Shown here: one piece after another, positions 8,626 to 18,905 of the stretch
Numbering within the stretch: position 1 is the stretch's first letter
Layout of the letters: each line of letters begins with the position of its first letter
NCBI GenBank assembly: GCA_031987605.1
Contig: DALZZF010000012.1
Location: forward strand, 1 to 64,000
DNA length: 64,000 nt
Direction: 5' to 3'
Source: JAFAGO01 sp031987605
Lineage (GTDB): Bacteria > Bacteroidota > Bacteroidia > Flavobacteriales > Weeksellaceae
The notes under the pieces: generated by a model
What the model was told of the DNA's origin: nothing
What the model saw: the letters and a program-made list of their open reading frames with translations, nothing else
Databases searched by the model: none
Made by a program: the position numbers and the translations under genes

Positions 8626-11535
8626 ATGTTAAACCTTATGAAAAACAAATCCTTAAAGGCGTCCTGCCTTATCGCTGTATTGTACTTCGGCGGTACTGCT
8701 ATGGCGCAAGAGCAACAAAATGACTCGCTCAAAGAACAAAAAATTGAGGAAGTAGTCATGATTGGGTATGGTAAACAGAAGAGAGGAGACCTTACTTCTT
8801 CAATTGCTTCTGTAAAAGCCGACGAAATCGTGAAACAACCTTCTACTACTGCAATGCAGTCCTTACAAGGTAAATTATCAGGTGTTACAATTGTGAATAC
8901 CGACCAACCCGGAGCTACACCGAGTGTAATTATCCGAGGTTTGGGTACCGCATTAGGAGGTAGAGATCCTCTGTATGTTGTAGATGGAATGATTGTTCCA
9001 AATATTACGAACATTAATCCGAGAGATATTGAATCGATTGATGTAATGAAAGACGCTGCTTCTGCTGCAATTTATGGTGTGAGAGCTGCTAATGGAGTTG
9101 TAATTGTAACAACTAAAGCCGGCAAAAGAGGGAGAACCAAAGTTACTTATGATTCCTATTATGGTTTTAAAACCATTTTGAACAAAGTAGAAATGGCGAA
9201 CTCCCAGCAGTACGCACAGTATTTCAACGAAGAGAGAAAAGCCAATGGTAAAACCACTTTCCTGAGCGAAAATCAGAAATATGATACAGATTGGCTGAAA
9301 GAACTTACAAGAACAGGAATTGTTCAAGACAATAATATCACCATAAGTGGAGGAGGCGAGAATGTAACTTATTTTTTAGGAGCAGATCATTTTACTGAAG
9401 ATGGTATTTTGAGCGGGCAAAATTACAGAAGAACAACCATTAGAAATAATAACAATTATAAGTTATTTAATAATAAGGTTCGGTTAACACAAAATTTAAG
9501 TTTCTCTGCTACAAATTCTAATGACAAACCTTTAGGAGCTTTTGATACGGCACACCGCCAATCTCCTGCCGTACCGGTAAAATTTGACGATGGTAAATGG
9601 GGGTTGCCGTATTGGAGTGATGTTACGGGTCAGGTGGGATATATCGGTTCAAACGGGCAGTTGAACTCGCATGGTAACCCAATTTCTTCCGTATACTATA
9701 CCAATGATGTTTCAAAAACAAATACTTTGCAAGGAATGTTGCAGGCAGATGTGGACATCTTGAAAGATTTAACCTTTACCTCCCGAGTAGGGGCTACTAA
9801 ATATTGGTACAATCAGGAAATTTTCAGTCCGATAAAAGAAAGATGGTTGGCTGCGGATCCTACAAGAACCGAAGCGCAGTTTTTGGCATCACAAACTCAA
9901 AATCCTACCAATACACAATATGCAAATAACTCGTATTCACTACAAAAAATTGATACCTTCCGTTGGCAGTGGGAGAATTATTTAACCTATAGTAAAAAAT
10001 TCGGAAATCATAATGTAACAGCGGTTGCCGGTACTTCTTCTGAAGAGATTGGTGTAGGAGGTCGTATGTATGGGTTAGCCTACAATGTGCCTGCAAAAAG
10101 CCAATATTGGAGCTTGGATCTTGCAGGTGATGGACCCGATAAAGTGGTGGAACAAATTTATTATACTCCTATTCATTATGTATCTTACTTTGGTAGGCTT
10201 CAGTACGATTACGACAAGAGATATTATATTTCAGGAGTAATCAGAAGGGATGGATCCAGCAGATTTAAAGAAAATGCCGATTATTGGGATACTTTTACCT
10301 CTGTAAGTGCGGGATGGACGATTTCCAATGAAGATTTTCTTAAAGACAATTCGTTTATCAATTTCCTTAAACTTCGTGGAGGTTGGGGAATGTTAGGAAA
10401 TGATAATATTGGTGTGGTGAATGTAAGTTCAATCATTTCAGGACCAGGAAGCCAAAATTATAATTATGTATTCGGTCCGGGGCAAGATCTTATTTTCGGA
10501 GCGTATATAGGTTCTCCGGCTTATCCGTTAAGTTGGGAAGTTACCAAAGAATGGGGAGCAGGTCTTGATTTCGAAGTGCTGAATAAAAAATTAAGCGGTA
10601 GCTTAGATTACTACGAAAAAAAGAATACCAATATGATTATGAAGGTGACGAATGTTAATTCAAACCCTTATGGTGGAGATTTTTATGATCATGGTGGAGA
10701 AGTTATGAACAAAGGTTGGGAAGCGTCATTAAGATGGAGGGATTTCTCGGAAACGGGTGATTTCTCCTATAATATCGCAGTAAGCTTTAACCATAATGAT
10801 AATGAAGTGATGAATGTTAAGCAGGCTTATGATGGAATGACGGGCGGTTCGCTCGGCAATGGCAGAATCACAAAAAGATTGCAAAACGGTCAACCGTTAG
10901 GTGCTTGGTGGATGTACGAAGTGGAAGGCGTTTGGCAAAATCAAGCTGAGATTGATAATAATACACATCTTTCCGGAGCAAAACCGGGATTCCTTCGTTA
11001 CAAAGATCAAAATGGTGATGGGGTGATTGATGAAAGAGATAAAGTATTCTTCGGAAGCTATATTCCTACTTATAACTATAATGTTCAGCTTGGATTTAAC
11101 TATAAAAACTGGGATTTTAGTGTACAAGGGTATGGTGCCGGAGGAAACAAAGTGTATAATGGTTTAAACAGCACACGTTTGGGTGGTGAGAATATTTCTT
11201 TGTATATGTTTGATAATCGCTGGACAGGAGAAGGATCCACCAATTCTAATCCGGGAGCAAACCGAGATGTTGAAGCTTCTAATTATTATTTGGAAGATGG
11301 AGATTATTTCAGAATCAACAATATTACACTGGGTTATTCTTTCAAAGACAAAATACAGGGACTTAGCAACCTTAGAGTATATGTAACAGCGCAAAATCCA
11401 TTCTTGTTTACAAAATATGAAGGGTATACGCCTGAACTTAATTCTAATGGAGATCCTTACGGAACTACAGGAATCGAACTTTCAGCTTATCCTAACCTGA
11501 GAAGTTTTATTTTAGGTGTTAATGTAGAATTTTAA
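8626..11535 (+). CDS. SusC/RagA family TonB-linked outer membrane protein
   Basis: This is the TonB-dependent pore that, with its SusD partner, imports oligosaccharides across the outer membrane. A signal peptide (LKASCLIAVLYFGGTAMAQ) is followed almost at once by the TonB-box-like segment EEVVMIGYGKQKRGD. The plug domain contains PSVIIRGLGTALGGRDPLYV and the SusC signature SIDVMKDAASAAIYGVRAANG. A long beta-barrel ends in LRSFILGVNVEF, with a terminal aromatic residue as expected. The ~80-residue carboxypeptidase-regulatory-like domain that many SusC proteins have before the plug is missing. A start at 8638 is also possible. It leads a six-gene operon-like block through bglX. Confidence 0.93.
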   Translation: MLNLMKNKSLKASCLIAVLYFGGTAMAQEQQNDSLKEQKIEEVVMIGYGKQKRGDLTSSIASVKADEIVKQPSTTAMQSLQGKLSGVTIVNTDQPGATPSVIIRGLGTALGGRDPLYVVDGMIVPNITNINPRDIESIDVMKDAASAAIYGVRAANGVVIVTTKAGKRGRTKVTYDSYYGFKTILNKVEMANSQQYAQYFNEERKANGKTTFLSENQKYDTDWLKELTRTGIVQDNNITISGGGENVTYFLGADHFTEDGILSGQNYRRTTIRNNNNYKLFNNKVRLTQNLSFSATNSNDKPLGAFDTAHRQSPAVPVKFDDGKWGLPYWSDVTGQVGYIGSNGQLNSHGNPISSVYYTNDVSKTNTLQGMLQADVDILKDLTFTSRVGATKYWYNQEIFSPIKERWLAADPTRTEAQFLASQTQNPTNTQYANNSYSLQKIDTFRWQWENYLTYSKKFGNHNVTAVAGTSSEEIGVGGRMYGLAYNVPAKSQYWSLDLAGDGPDKVVEQIYYTPIHYVSYFGRLQYDYDKRYYISGVIRRDGSSRFKENADYWDTFTSVSAGWTISNEDFLKDNSFINFLKLRGGWGMLGNDNIGVVNVSSIISGPGSQNYNYVFGPGQDLIFGAYIGSPAYPLSWEVTKEWGAGLDFEVLNKKLSGSLDYYEKKNTNMIMKVTNVNSNPYGGDFYDHGGEVMNKGWEASLRWRDFSETGDFSYNIAVSFNHNDNEVMNVKQAYDGMTGGSLGNGRITKRLQNGQPLGAWWMYEVEGVWQNQAEIDNNTHLSGAKPGFLRYKDQNGDGVIDERDKVFFGSYIPTYNYNVQLGFNYKNWDFSVQGYGAGGNKVYNGLNSTRLGGENISLYMFDNRWTGEGSTNSNPGANRDVEASNYYLEDGDYFRINNITLGYSFKDKIQGLSNLRVYVTAQNPFLFTKYEGYTPELNSNGDPYGTTGIELSAYPNLRSFILGVNVEF

Positions 11536-11547
11536 AATTGTTAAAAA

Positions 11548-12969
11548 ATGAAAAAGAATATATTCAAATATGCAATCGCAGCAGGAGCACTAATGTTAAG
11601 TGTTTCCTGTACCAGCGATTTTCTGGATGTGGATTCCAGAGAAAATGTCGATCAGGCAGATGGTACCGAAGTGTATGAACCTGAAATGTTGGTAAACGGT
11701 ATTTACGGGATGCTTACCGATTGGGATTTCGCGTTCTCATGGTTAGGAGTTACCGAAATTATTTCCGATAATGCAGATAAAGGAAGTTCACCAACCGATG
11801 GAGGTTCGGATAAGCTCATTCTTGATAATCTTGAGCATACCAGTGCAACAGGATCGATTTCTGCAATGTGGACGCGTTTTTACAAAACAATTGGTCGGGC
11901 AAATCTTTCTATCAAATACACCGAAGAATATGGATTGACCGATGAAGCCTACAAGAATAGATTAATCGGAGAAGCCAAATTTTTACGTGCACTTAATTAT
12001 TTCTGGCTGGTAAGAATGTTTGGTGATGTGCCAATTCAACAGTTGGATGATTCCAATTCTTGGGTGGAACGTAAATCAAAAGAAGAAGTGTATGCTTATA
12101 TTGAGCAAGATTTATTGGATGCCATTCAAGTTTTGCCTTCTAAAAGTGAATATTCTTCAGCCAATTTAGGAAGAGCTACAAAAGGAGCTGCACAAGGATT
12201 ACTTTCCAAAGTTTATCTTTATGAAGAAAAATGGCAACAAGCCTATGACATGGCAGGCAACGTAATGACTTCCGGACAATATGGTTTAGAATCCGACTAT
12301 GCTAAAATTTGGAGAGTTGAAGGTGAAAATGGGGTAGAATCTCTTTTCGAAGTACAAGCCAGAGGTGAAGCTATTGCACATGGTGTTAATCAGTATTCTC
12401 AAACCCAAGGTGCTCGTGGAACCGGAGGTTGGGGTTGGGGATTCAATACCCCATCTCAAAATCTTCTGGATGCATTCAATGCCGAAGGAGATGCAATTCG
12501 AAGAGATGCCACAATTATTTTCAGAGGAGAAACCCTTTATGATGGGCGTTTGGTTCCTGAATCAGTAGAAAATCCGATGTACAACGAAAAGGCTTACTCA
12601 AGTGCAAACCTAGGAGATGGTGATGGAGATAAAAATGTAAGAATCCTTCGCTACGGAGAAATTCTTCTTATCCGTGCTGAAGCTGCTACTCATATAGGTG
12701 CAGATGCGGCAACCCCATTGAATTTAGTGCGCAGCAGAGTTAATCTACCTGCAATTTCCAATCCTACAGTACAGGATATTTGGAAAGAAAGAAGATTAGA
12801 ACTTGCCTTTGAACACGACAGATGGTTCGATATTGTTCGTACAGGACAAGGACAGGTAGCAATGTCCGCTAACGGAAAAGTTTTTGTAGTAGGTAAGCAT
12901 GAATTATTTCCAATTCCTAATGCACAGCTGATCCAAACACCGGATATGACACAAAACCCTAATTGGTAA
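11548..12969 (+). CDS. SusD/RagB family surface glycan-binding lipoprotein
   Basis: This outer-membrane lipoprotein closes the SusC pore and binds glycan. The signal peptide ends in a lipobox (LSVSC, Cys at about residue 22). TPR-like helices follow, then the conserved SusD ending with EILLIRAEAATHIG, WKERRLELAFEHDRWFDIVR and ELFPIPNAQLIQTPDMTQNP. At 473 residues it is of normal length. The start is 13 bases after the SusC stop, so the two are surely cotranscribed. Confidence 0.93.
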   Translation: MKKNIFKYAIAAGALMLSVSCTSDFLDVDSRENVDQADGTEVYEPEMLVNGIYGMLTDWDFAFSWLGVTEIISDNADKGSSPTDGGSDKLILDNLEHTSATGSISAMWTRFYKTIGRANLSIKYTEEYGLTDEAYKNRLIGEAKFLRALNYFWLVRMFGDVPIQQLDDSNSWVERKSKEEVYAYIEQDLLDAIQVLPSKSEYSSANLGRATKGAAQGLLSKVYLYEEKWQQAYDMAGNVMTSGQYGLESDYAKIWRVEGENGVESLFEVQARGEAIAHGVNQYSQTQGARGTGGWGWGFNTPSQNLLDAFNAEGDAIRRDATIIFRGETLYDGRLVPESVENPMYNEKAYSSANLGDGDGDKNVRILRYGEILLIRAEAATHIGADAATPLNLVRSRVNLPAISNPTVQDIWKERRLELAFEHDRWFDIVRTGQGQVAMSANGKVFVVGKHELFPIPNAQLIQTPDMTQNPNW

Positions 12970-12975
12970 TTATCA

Positions 12976-14388
12976 ATGAAGATGTTTTGGAAACTGAATA
13001 TCATTACAACAGCTGCCATACTTTTGTGTGGCAGTTGTTCTAATGGTGATAGAAACAATGAAGTTATCACTCCAGAACCAGAACCGCCTGTGGTTACTCC
13101 TCCTCAAACTCCTGAAAATAATTACACAGACGCTGAACTCATCAAAATGGTACAGGAAGACACCCAAAAATACTTTTGGGATTATGCGGAAACCAACTCC
13201 AAACTTGCACGCGAACGCTATCATACCGACAATCCTTCGCAGGATGCCAGTATTGTTTCCATTGGAGGTTCCGGATTCGGGCTGATGAATATTCTTGTAG
13301 GAATTAAGAATGGTTCCATTCCGAGAGCAGAAGCTGTTTCCCGGCTTACAACAACTCTTAATTTTCTGGAGAATGCAGACCGTTTTCATGGAGCATGGCC
13401 GCATTGGCTTAATGGGAATACGGGAAGAGTCGTGCCTTTCAGTACGCAGGATGATGGTGCCGATTTGGTGGAAACTGCATTTTTAACGCAGGGATTAATT
13501 TGTGTACGCGAATATTTTAAAGACTCTTCCGATGCCGCAGAATCTGCCCTTGCAACAAAAGCCGATACGCTTTGGAAAGGGGTGGAATGGAACTGGTTTA
13601 CCAACAACAAAAACGTTCTGCATTGGCATTGGTCGCCCACTTATAATTTTAATATCAATCTGGAAATCCGCGGATACGATGAAACGCTCATTACCTATGT
13701 TCTGGCGGCCGCTTCTCCGGAGTATTCCATCAGCAAAGAAGTCTATCAGCAAGGTTGGGCGCGCAACGGAAATATAAAAAATTCCGGATCACAATATGGG
13801 ATTCCGCTTGTGGTCAATCATAACGGAATTTCAGGAACGGTAGGACCGATGTTTTGGTCACATTATTCATTTTTAGGTTTGGATCCGAGAGGTTTGTACG
13901 ATGAATACGTAAATTACGAAAACGCTACGACCAATCATGCGAAAATTATGTATCAATATTGCGTAACAAATCCCAAAGGATGGCAAGGCTATAATGCTAA
14001 AAGCTGGGGATTAACTTCAAGTTATACCCGAAATTCCGATGGTACTACAGGTTATTATGCACATCAGCCCAATAACGACACCGGAATTATTTCTCCTACA
14101 GCCGCACTTTCAAGCATGCCATATACGCCCAATGAAAGTATGAATGTTCTTCGTTTTCTCTATAATGAAAACAAAAGCAAATATGTAGGTGTTGCCGGAC
14201 CTTATGATGCGTATTCGGTACAGTATAATTGGGTAACGCCAAGATATTTGGCGATCGATCAGGGAACCATTTCTCCGATGATTGAAAATTACAAAACCCA
14301 GTTCCTTTGGAATCTTTTTATGAATGCACCGGATGTTCGGAATGGTTTAGTAAAATTAGGTTTTCATTCTTCGCAGCACGGTTTTTAA
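12976..14388 (+). CDS. GH144-like glucoamylase-family lipoprotein (first copy)
   Basis: A 470-residue lipoprotein (lipobox LLCGSC) of the Pfam 'Glycoamylase' family, which includes the GH144 endo-beta-1,2-glucanases. An all-helical (alpha/alpha)6-type domain covers most of it. Recognisable segments are GGSGFGLMNILVG, NADRFHGAWPHWLNG, DGADLVETAFLTQG, WHWSPTYNFNI, GPMFWSHYSFLGLDP and AIDQGTISPMIENY. It is about half identical to the next gene product. It follows the SusD stop by only 6 bases. Given the SusCD pair and the GH3 enzyme downstream, the likely substrate is beta-1,2-glucan, but activity on another beta-glucan cannot be ruled out. Confidence 0.85.
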   Translation: MKMFWKLNIITTAAILLCGSCSNGDRNNEVITPEPEPPVVTPPQTPENNYTDAELIKMVQEDTQKYFWDYAETNSKLARERYHTDNPSQDASIVSIGGSGFGLMNILVGIKNGSIPRAEAVSRLTTTLNFLENADRFHGAWPHWLNGNTGRVVPFSTQDDGADLVETAFLTQGLICVREYFKDSSDAAESALATKADTLWKGVEWNWFTNNKNVLHWHWSPTYNFNINLEIRGYDETLITYVLAAASPEYSISKEVYQQGWARNGNIKNSGSQYGIPLVVNHNGISGTVGPMFWSHYSFLGLDPRGLYDEYVNYENATTNHAKIMYQYCVTNPKGWQGYNAKSWGLTSSYTRNSDGTTGYYAHQPNNDTGIISPTAALSSMPYTPNESMNVLRFLYNENKSKYVGVAGPYDAYSVQYNWVTPRYLAIDQGTISPMIENYKTQFLWNLFMNAPDVRNGLVKLGFHSSQHGF

Positions 14389-14399
14389 ATCTCCTTATT

Positions 14400-15776
14400 A
14401 TGAATAAATCTCTTTATCTAGCGCTATTTGCACTTGTTTTTATGTGTGCATGTGCACCATCAAAAAATAATCCGGATCACCAAAAGTCCGAAACTTCAGC
14501 CGTTGAAGATGAAGCACTTTTGGATAAAGTTCAGCAGCAAACCCTAAAATATTTCTGGGAATATGCCGAACCTAATTCTCTCCTTGGGCGCGAACGTTAT
14601 CATCAGGATGGAATTTATCCTCAAAATGATGCCAATGTTGTCACCACCGGCGGTTCAGGTTTTGGTTTGGCAACCATTTTAGTAGGGGTGGAGCGCGGTT
14701 TTATTCCGAGAAAGGAAGCCGTACAACGTCTCTCACACATGATGGATTTTCTGGCAAAAGCGGATCGTTTTCACGGCGCATGGTCGCATTGGATTGATGG
14801 TGAAACCGGAAAAATGGTTCCTTTCGGTAAAAAAGACAACGGCGGAGATTTGGTAGAAACTGCTTTTTTAACTTCCGGAATTTTAATGGTTCGCGAATAT
14901 TTTAAAAACGGAAATGCAGAAGAACAAAAACTGGCCGAAAAATGTGATGAGCTTTGGAAAGGAATCGAATGGAACTGGTACACCAAAGGTGGCGAAAAAG
15001 TACTGTACTGGCATTGGTCTCCGGAATATCAGTGGGAAATGAATTTTCCTCTTCAGGGCTATAATGAATGCCTGATTACCTATATTCTGGCAGCGGCATC
15101 GCCAACGCATTCCATTGATAAAGAAACCTATTATCAAGGCTGGACCCGAAACGGAACCTATCTTACCGAAAAAAGCAAATACGGACTTCCGCTGTATGTA
15201 AAACACAATTATTCTGAAGAATATGGCGGGCCGTTATTTTGGGCGCATTATTCCTATATTGGTCTGGATCCGGGTGGACTTTCGGATCAGTATATTCCCA
15301 ATTATTTTGAACTGAATAAAAATCAGGTGCTTATTGACTATATCTATTGCGTAAAAAATCCGAAAAACTGGAAAGGGTACGGACAAAATTACTGGGGACT
15401 TACCGCCGGATATACCCGAAATGAAGATGGCAGCGTAGGCTATACCGCGCATCAGCCCACAGAAGATCGCGGGGTAATTACGCCAACTGCCGCACTCAGC
15501 AGTTTTCCGTATTCACCAAAAGAATCTATGGATTTTCTGCGTTTTATTTATACCCAAAAACCTGAATTTATCGGGAATGCAGGGCCTTTTGATGCCACAT
15601 CCATTCATTACGACAACTGGTTTACGCCAAGATATTTGGCGATTGATCAGGGAACCATTGCACCGATGATTGAAAATTACCGCACAGGCTTTCTCTGGAA
15701 ACTTTTCATGAATGCACCGGAAATTAAAGAAGGTCTGAAAAAACTGGATTTTCATTCTAAGAAGTATAAATTTTAA
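14400..15776 (+). CDS. GH144-like glucoamylase-family lipoprotein (second copy)
   Basis: A tandem paralogue of the preceding gene, 458 residues, again with a lipobox (VFMCAC). It keeps the same landmarks in the same order: GGSGFGLATILVG, ADRFHGAWSHWIDG, NGGDLVETAFLTSG, YWHWSPEYQWEMNF, GGPLFWAHYSYIGLDP and AIDQGTIAPMIENY. The start at 14400 is chosen because it directly precedes a signal peptide; the longer reading frame from 14307 overlaps the upstream gene in a different frame. Two copies may divide labour, for example surface versus periplasmic cleavage, or different chain lengths. Confidence 0.85.
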   Translation: MNKSLYLALFALVFMCACAPSKNNPDHQKSETSAVEDEALLDKVQQQTLKYFWEYAEPNSLLGRERYHQDGIYPQNDANVVTTGGSGFGLATILVGVERGFIPRKEAVQRLSHMMDFLAKADRFHGAWSHWIDGETGKMVPFGKKDNGGDLVETAFLTSGILMVREYFKNGNAEEQKLAEKCDELWKGIEWNWYTKGGEKVLYWHWSPEYQWEMNFPLQGYNECLITYILAAASPTHSIDKETYYQGWTRNGTYLTEKSKYGLPLYVKHNYSEEYGGPLFWAHYSYIGLDPGGLSDQYIPNYFELNKNQVLIDYIYCVKNPKNWKGYGQNYWGLTAGYTRNEDGSVGYTAHQPTEDRGVITPTAALSSFPYSPKESMDFLRFIYTQKPEFIGNAGPFDATSIHYDNWFTPRYLAIDQGTIAPMIENYRTGFLWKLFMNAPEIKEGLKKLDFHSKKYKF

Positions 15777-15818
15777 AAAAAATAATCAGGCTATTATATC
15801 AGTTAAAAAAAGAAAAAA

Positions 15819-16529
15819 ATGAAACTTTTATTTAAAATCTCCTTTCTGCTGGCTGCTTTTGCAGTACTGAATCTCGGTGCGCAGGAAATCCGGGGAGAAT
15901 TCAACAAAGAAATTAAAGAAACCAAAAAACTCAACTATATTTTTGATTATCCGCAGAATGCGAAAGGAAAAGTACCGCTCATCGTTTTTCTTCACGGTGC
16001 CGGAGAACGCGGAACAGAGCTGGAAAAAGTGAAAATTAACGGGGTATTCAAATACCGCCATCTCATCAAAGAACCGGTGGCTATTCTTGCTCCGCAATGC
16101 CCGGAACTTCAGTGGTGGGATACCGATGCGGTGTATCATCTCATCAAAGACATTCAGGCGCGATACAAAATTGATGAAACCAGAATCTATCTCACCGGAC
16201 TTTCCATGGGCGGTTGGGGGACACTGACGCTGGCCATGCATCATCCCGAAATGTTTGCAGCCGTTGCACCCGTTTGTGCACCAACAGACCGCGTGATGTT
16301 TGCCAATATCCACCAGTATAAAGATTTGAATATCAAAATTTTTCACGGAGGAATGGATGATATCGTTCTTCCGGAAAATGCATTTAATTTTTACCAGAAA
16401 CTCCATCCTGTGAATCCAAAGGCAGAACTGATTATTTTCCCGAATGATAACCACAATTCTTGGGATTCTACCTATTCTGACCCAAAACTTTATGAATGGA
16501 TGCTCGCCCGGAAATTAGAAAAGAAATAA
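15819..16529 (+). CDS. Secreted alpha/beta hydrolase (esterase/prolyl-oligopeptidase-like)
   Basis: A 236-residue alpha/beta hydrolase with a signal peptide ending near LNLGAQE. The oxyanion-hole segment is VFLHGAGERG, the nucleophile elbow is GLSMGGWG, an acid lies in HGGMDDIVLP, and the catalytic His is in PNDNHNSWD. It resembles the phospholipase/carboxylesterase and PHB-depolymerase-like group often found in glycan loci. It may remove ester substituents from the glucan, such as acyl groups; that is inference. It sits between the GH144-like genes and bglX in the same orientation. Confidence 0.8.
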   Translation: MKLLFKISFLLAAFAVLNLGAQEIRGEFNKEIKETKKLNYIFDYPQNAKGKVPLIVFLHGAGERGTELEKVKINGVFKYRHLIKEPVAILAPQCPELQWWDTDAVYHLIKDIQARYKIDETRIYLTGLSMGGWGTLTLAMHHPEMFAAVAPVCAPTDRVMFANIHQYKDLNIKIFHGGMDDIVLPENAFNFYQKLHPVNPKAELIIFPNDNHNSWDSTYSDPKLYEWMLARKLEKK

Positions 16530-16557
16530 TTAAAAAAATAACAAAACCCTATCAACA

Positions 16558-18885
16558 ATGAAAAGAATTATTGTCATAGCTTCAGTCTTGCTGTCGTCGG
16601 TAATTTCCGCACAGGAACTCGTCTGGAAACCGGTACAGTCGTATCAAACCGCACAGTATCAGTCGAAAAAGAAAGCATTTATAGATAACCTGATCGGCAA
16701 AATGACGCTGGATGAAAAAATCGGACAGATGAATTTGCCTACTTCAGGAGATTTCACCACCGGAACCGCAAAAAGTTCAGACATCGGTAAAAAAATCGAA
16801 GATGGTTTGGTTGGCGGACTTTTTAATATTAAAGGTGCCGACAAAATTAAAGCCGTACAAAAAGTTGCCGTGGAACAAAGCCGTTTAAAAATTCCAATGA
16901 TTTTCGGGATGGATGTCATCCACGGTTATGAAACCACTTTTCCGATTCCACTCGGTTTGGCTTCTTCCTTTGATATGGATTTGGTGCAGCAGTCGGCTCA
17001 GGTTGCCGCGCGCGAATCGGCTTCGGATGGGATTAGCTGGACTTTTTCACCAATGGTGGATATTTCCCGCGAACCAAGATGGGGAAGGGTTTCCGAAGGT
17101 TCGGGCGAAGATCCTTATCTGGGAAGCGAAATTGCAAAAGCAATGGTATATGGTTATCAGGGAAGCAATCTTGCCGATAAAAACACCATTTTGGCGTGTG
17201 TAAAACACTTTGCATTGTACGGTGCTCCGGAAGGCGGCCGCGATTATAATACAGTGGATATGAGCCATGTCCGTATGTTTAATGAATATTTTCCTCCATA
17301 CAAAGCTGCGGTGGATGCGGGTGTAGGTTCGGTAATGGCTTCTTTTAATGAAGTAGACGGAATCCCGGCAACCGGAAGCAAATGGCTGATGGATGATGTA
17401 CTTCGTAAACAATGGGGATTCAAAGGATTTATCGTGACCGATTATACAGGAATCAACGAAATGATCGATCACGGAATGGGCGATTTGCAGCAGGTTTCGG
17501 CCTTAGCATTAAAAGCGGGAATTGATATGGATATGGTTGGAGAAGGATTTCTGAGCACTTTGAAAAAATCCCTTGCAGAAGGCAAAGTAACCGAGGCTGA
17601 AATTACCGCCGGTGCCAGAAGAATTCTGGAAGCGAAATATGATCTCGGACTTTTTGATGATCCTTATAAATATGGGGATGCAAAATGGGCTGCCTCCGAA
17701 GTTTTCAGTGCGAAAAACAGAGAAATCGCAAGAAAAGTGGCTTCAAATTCAATGGTGTTGATGAAAAACGACAAGCAGATTTTACCATTAAAAAAATCCG
17801 GGACGGTTGCAGTAATCGGACCAATTGCAGATAATGAAGTCAACATGACCGGAACCTGGAGCGTTGCCGCAAAACATGAAAAATCCAGTTCTCTATTAAA
17901 AGGACTGAAAGAAACCGTGGGGAAAGAGGTAAACTTTATTTATGCAAAAGGAAGCAATGTATTTTATGATGAAACTTTAGAAACAAATGCCACCGTTTTT
18001 GGTAAAGTAGCTGGCAGAGATTCCCGCTCAAAAGAAGAAATTTTAAAAGAAGCTGTAAAAGTTGCGCAACAATCCGATGTGATTATTCTTGCCATCGGAG
18101 AAACTTCGGAATTGAGTGGTGAAAGCAGTTCCAGAGCCGACATCAATATTCCGGATGCACAGAAAGATCTTCTCGATGAACTGAAAAAAACAGGCAAACC
18201 AATCGTAATGGTACTTTTTACCGGAAGACCTCTGGTATTGACTGATGTGTACGAAAAACCAGATGCCATTTTAAATGTATGGTTTCCGGGAACTGAAGCA
18301 GGACGTGCTATTTCGGATGTGCTGTACGGAAAAGTGAATCCTTCCGCAAAACTTCCGATGACGTTCCCGAGAAGTGTCGGGCAGATTCCGATTTATTACA
18401 ATCACAAAAATACAGGACGACCTTTGGATAAAGAAAGCACTGAAAAATGCAAATTCCAGAAATTCCGTTCCAATTATCTTGATGAATGCAACACGCCACT
18501 GTATCCGTTCGGTTACGGACTGAGTTATACCACATTTAATTATTCGGAAGTATCGGTTTCCGATGCCAACCCGAAAGGAAATCAAACTATTCAGGCATCC
18601 GTTACCTTAACCAATTCCGGAAATTATGACGGCGCAGAAGTGGTGCAGTTGTACATCAGAGATTGGGTGGGAAGCATTACCCGTCCGGTAAAAGAATTGA
18701 AAGGTTTCCAGAAAGTATTCCTGAAAAAAGGAGAAAGCAGGAAAGTAACCTTCAATATTTCTCCGGAAGATTTGAAATTCTACAACAACAGCCTGAAATA
18801 CGACTGGGAGCCCGGAGCATTTGAAATCATGATCGGAACCAACTCCGATGAGGTGAAATCCACAAAAATCAACTGGACGAAATAA
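16558..18885 (+). CDS. bglX: GH3 beta-glucosidase, BglX type
   Basis: A 775-residue periplasmic family 3 glycoside hydrolase. After a signal peptide come the TIM-barrel domain (MTLDEKIGQMNLPTSGD, IPMIFGMDVIHGYETTFP), the catalytic nucleophile region GFIVTDYTGINEM with Asp in VTDY, and the alpha/beta sandwich domain (GPIADNEVNMTGTWS). A fibronectin III-like C-terminal domain starts near residue 650 and includes VQLYIRDWVGSITRPVKELKGF. It cleaves short beta-glucosides from the non-reducing end, finishing the work of the GH144-like enzymes. It is the last gene of the operon and is followed by a very strong terminator. Confidence 0.95.
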   Translation: MKRIIVIASVLLSSVISAQELVWKPVQSYQTAQYQSKKKAFIDNLIGKMTLDEKIGQMNLPTSGDFTTGTAKSSDIGKKIEDGLVGGLFNIKGADKIKAVQKVAVEQSRLKIPMIFGMDVIHGYETTFPIPLGLASSFDMDLVQQSAQVAARESASDGISWTFSPMVDISREPRWGRVSEGSGEDPYLGSEIAKAMVYGYQGSNLADKNTILACVKHFALYGAPEGGRDYNTVDMSHVRMFNEYFPPYKAAVDAGVGSVMASFNEVDGIPATGSKWLMDDVLRKQWGFKGFIVTDYTGINEMIDHGMGDLQQVSALALKAGIDMDMVGEGFLSTLKKSLAEGKVTEAEITAGARRILEAKYDLGLFDDPYKYGDAKWAASEVFSAKNREIARKVASNSMVLMKNDKQILPLKKSGTVAVIGPIADNEVNMTGTWSVAAKHEKSSSLLKGLKETVGKEVNFIYAKGSNVFYDETLETNATVFGKVAGRDSRSKEEILKEAVKVAQQSDVIILAIGETSELSGESSSRADINIPDAQKDLLDELKKTGKPIVMVLFTGRPLVLTDVYEKPDAILNVWFPGTEAGRAISDVLYGKVNPSAKLPMTFPRSVGQIPIYYNHKNTGRPLDKESTEKCKFQKFRSNYLDECNTPLYPFGYGLSYTTFNYSEVSVSDANPKGNQTIQASVTLTNSGNYDGAEVVQLYIRDWVGSITRPVKELKGFQKVFLKKGESRKVTFNISPEDLKFYNNSLKYDWEPGAFEIMIGTNSDEVKSTKINWTK

Positions 18886-18905
18886 ACGTTTTGTTTTTCA
18901 GAATA

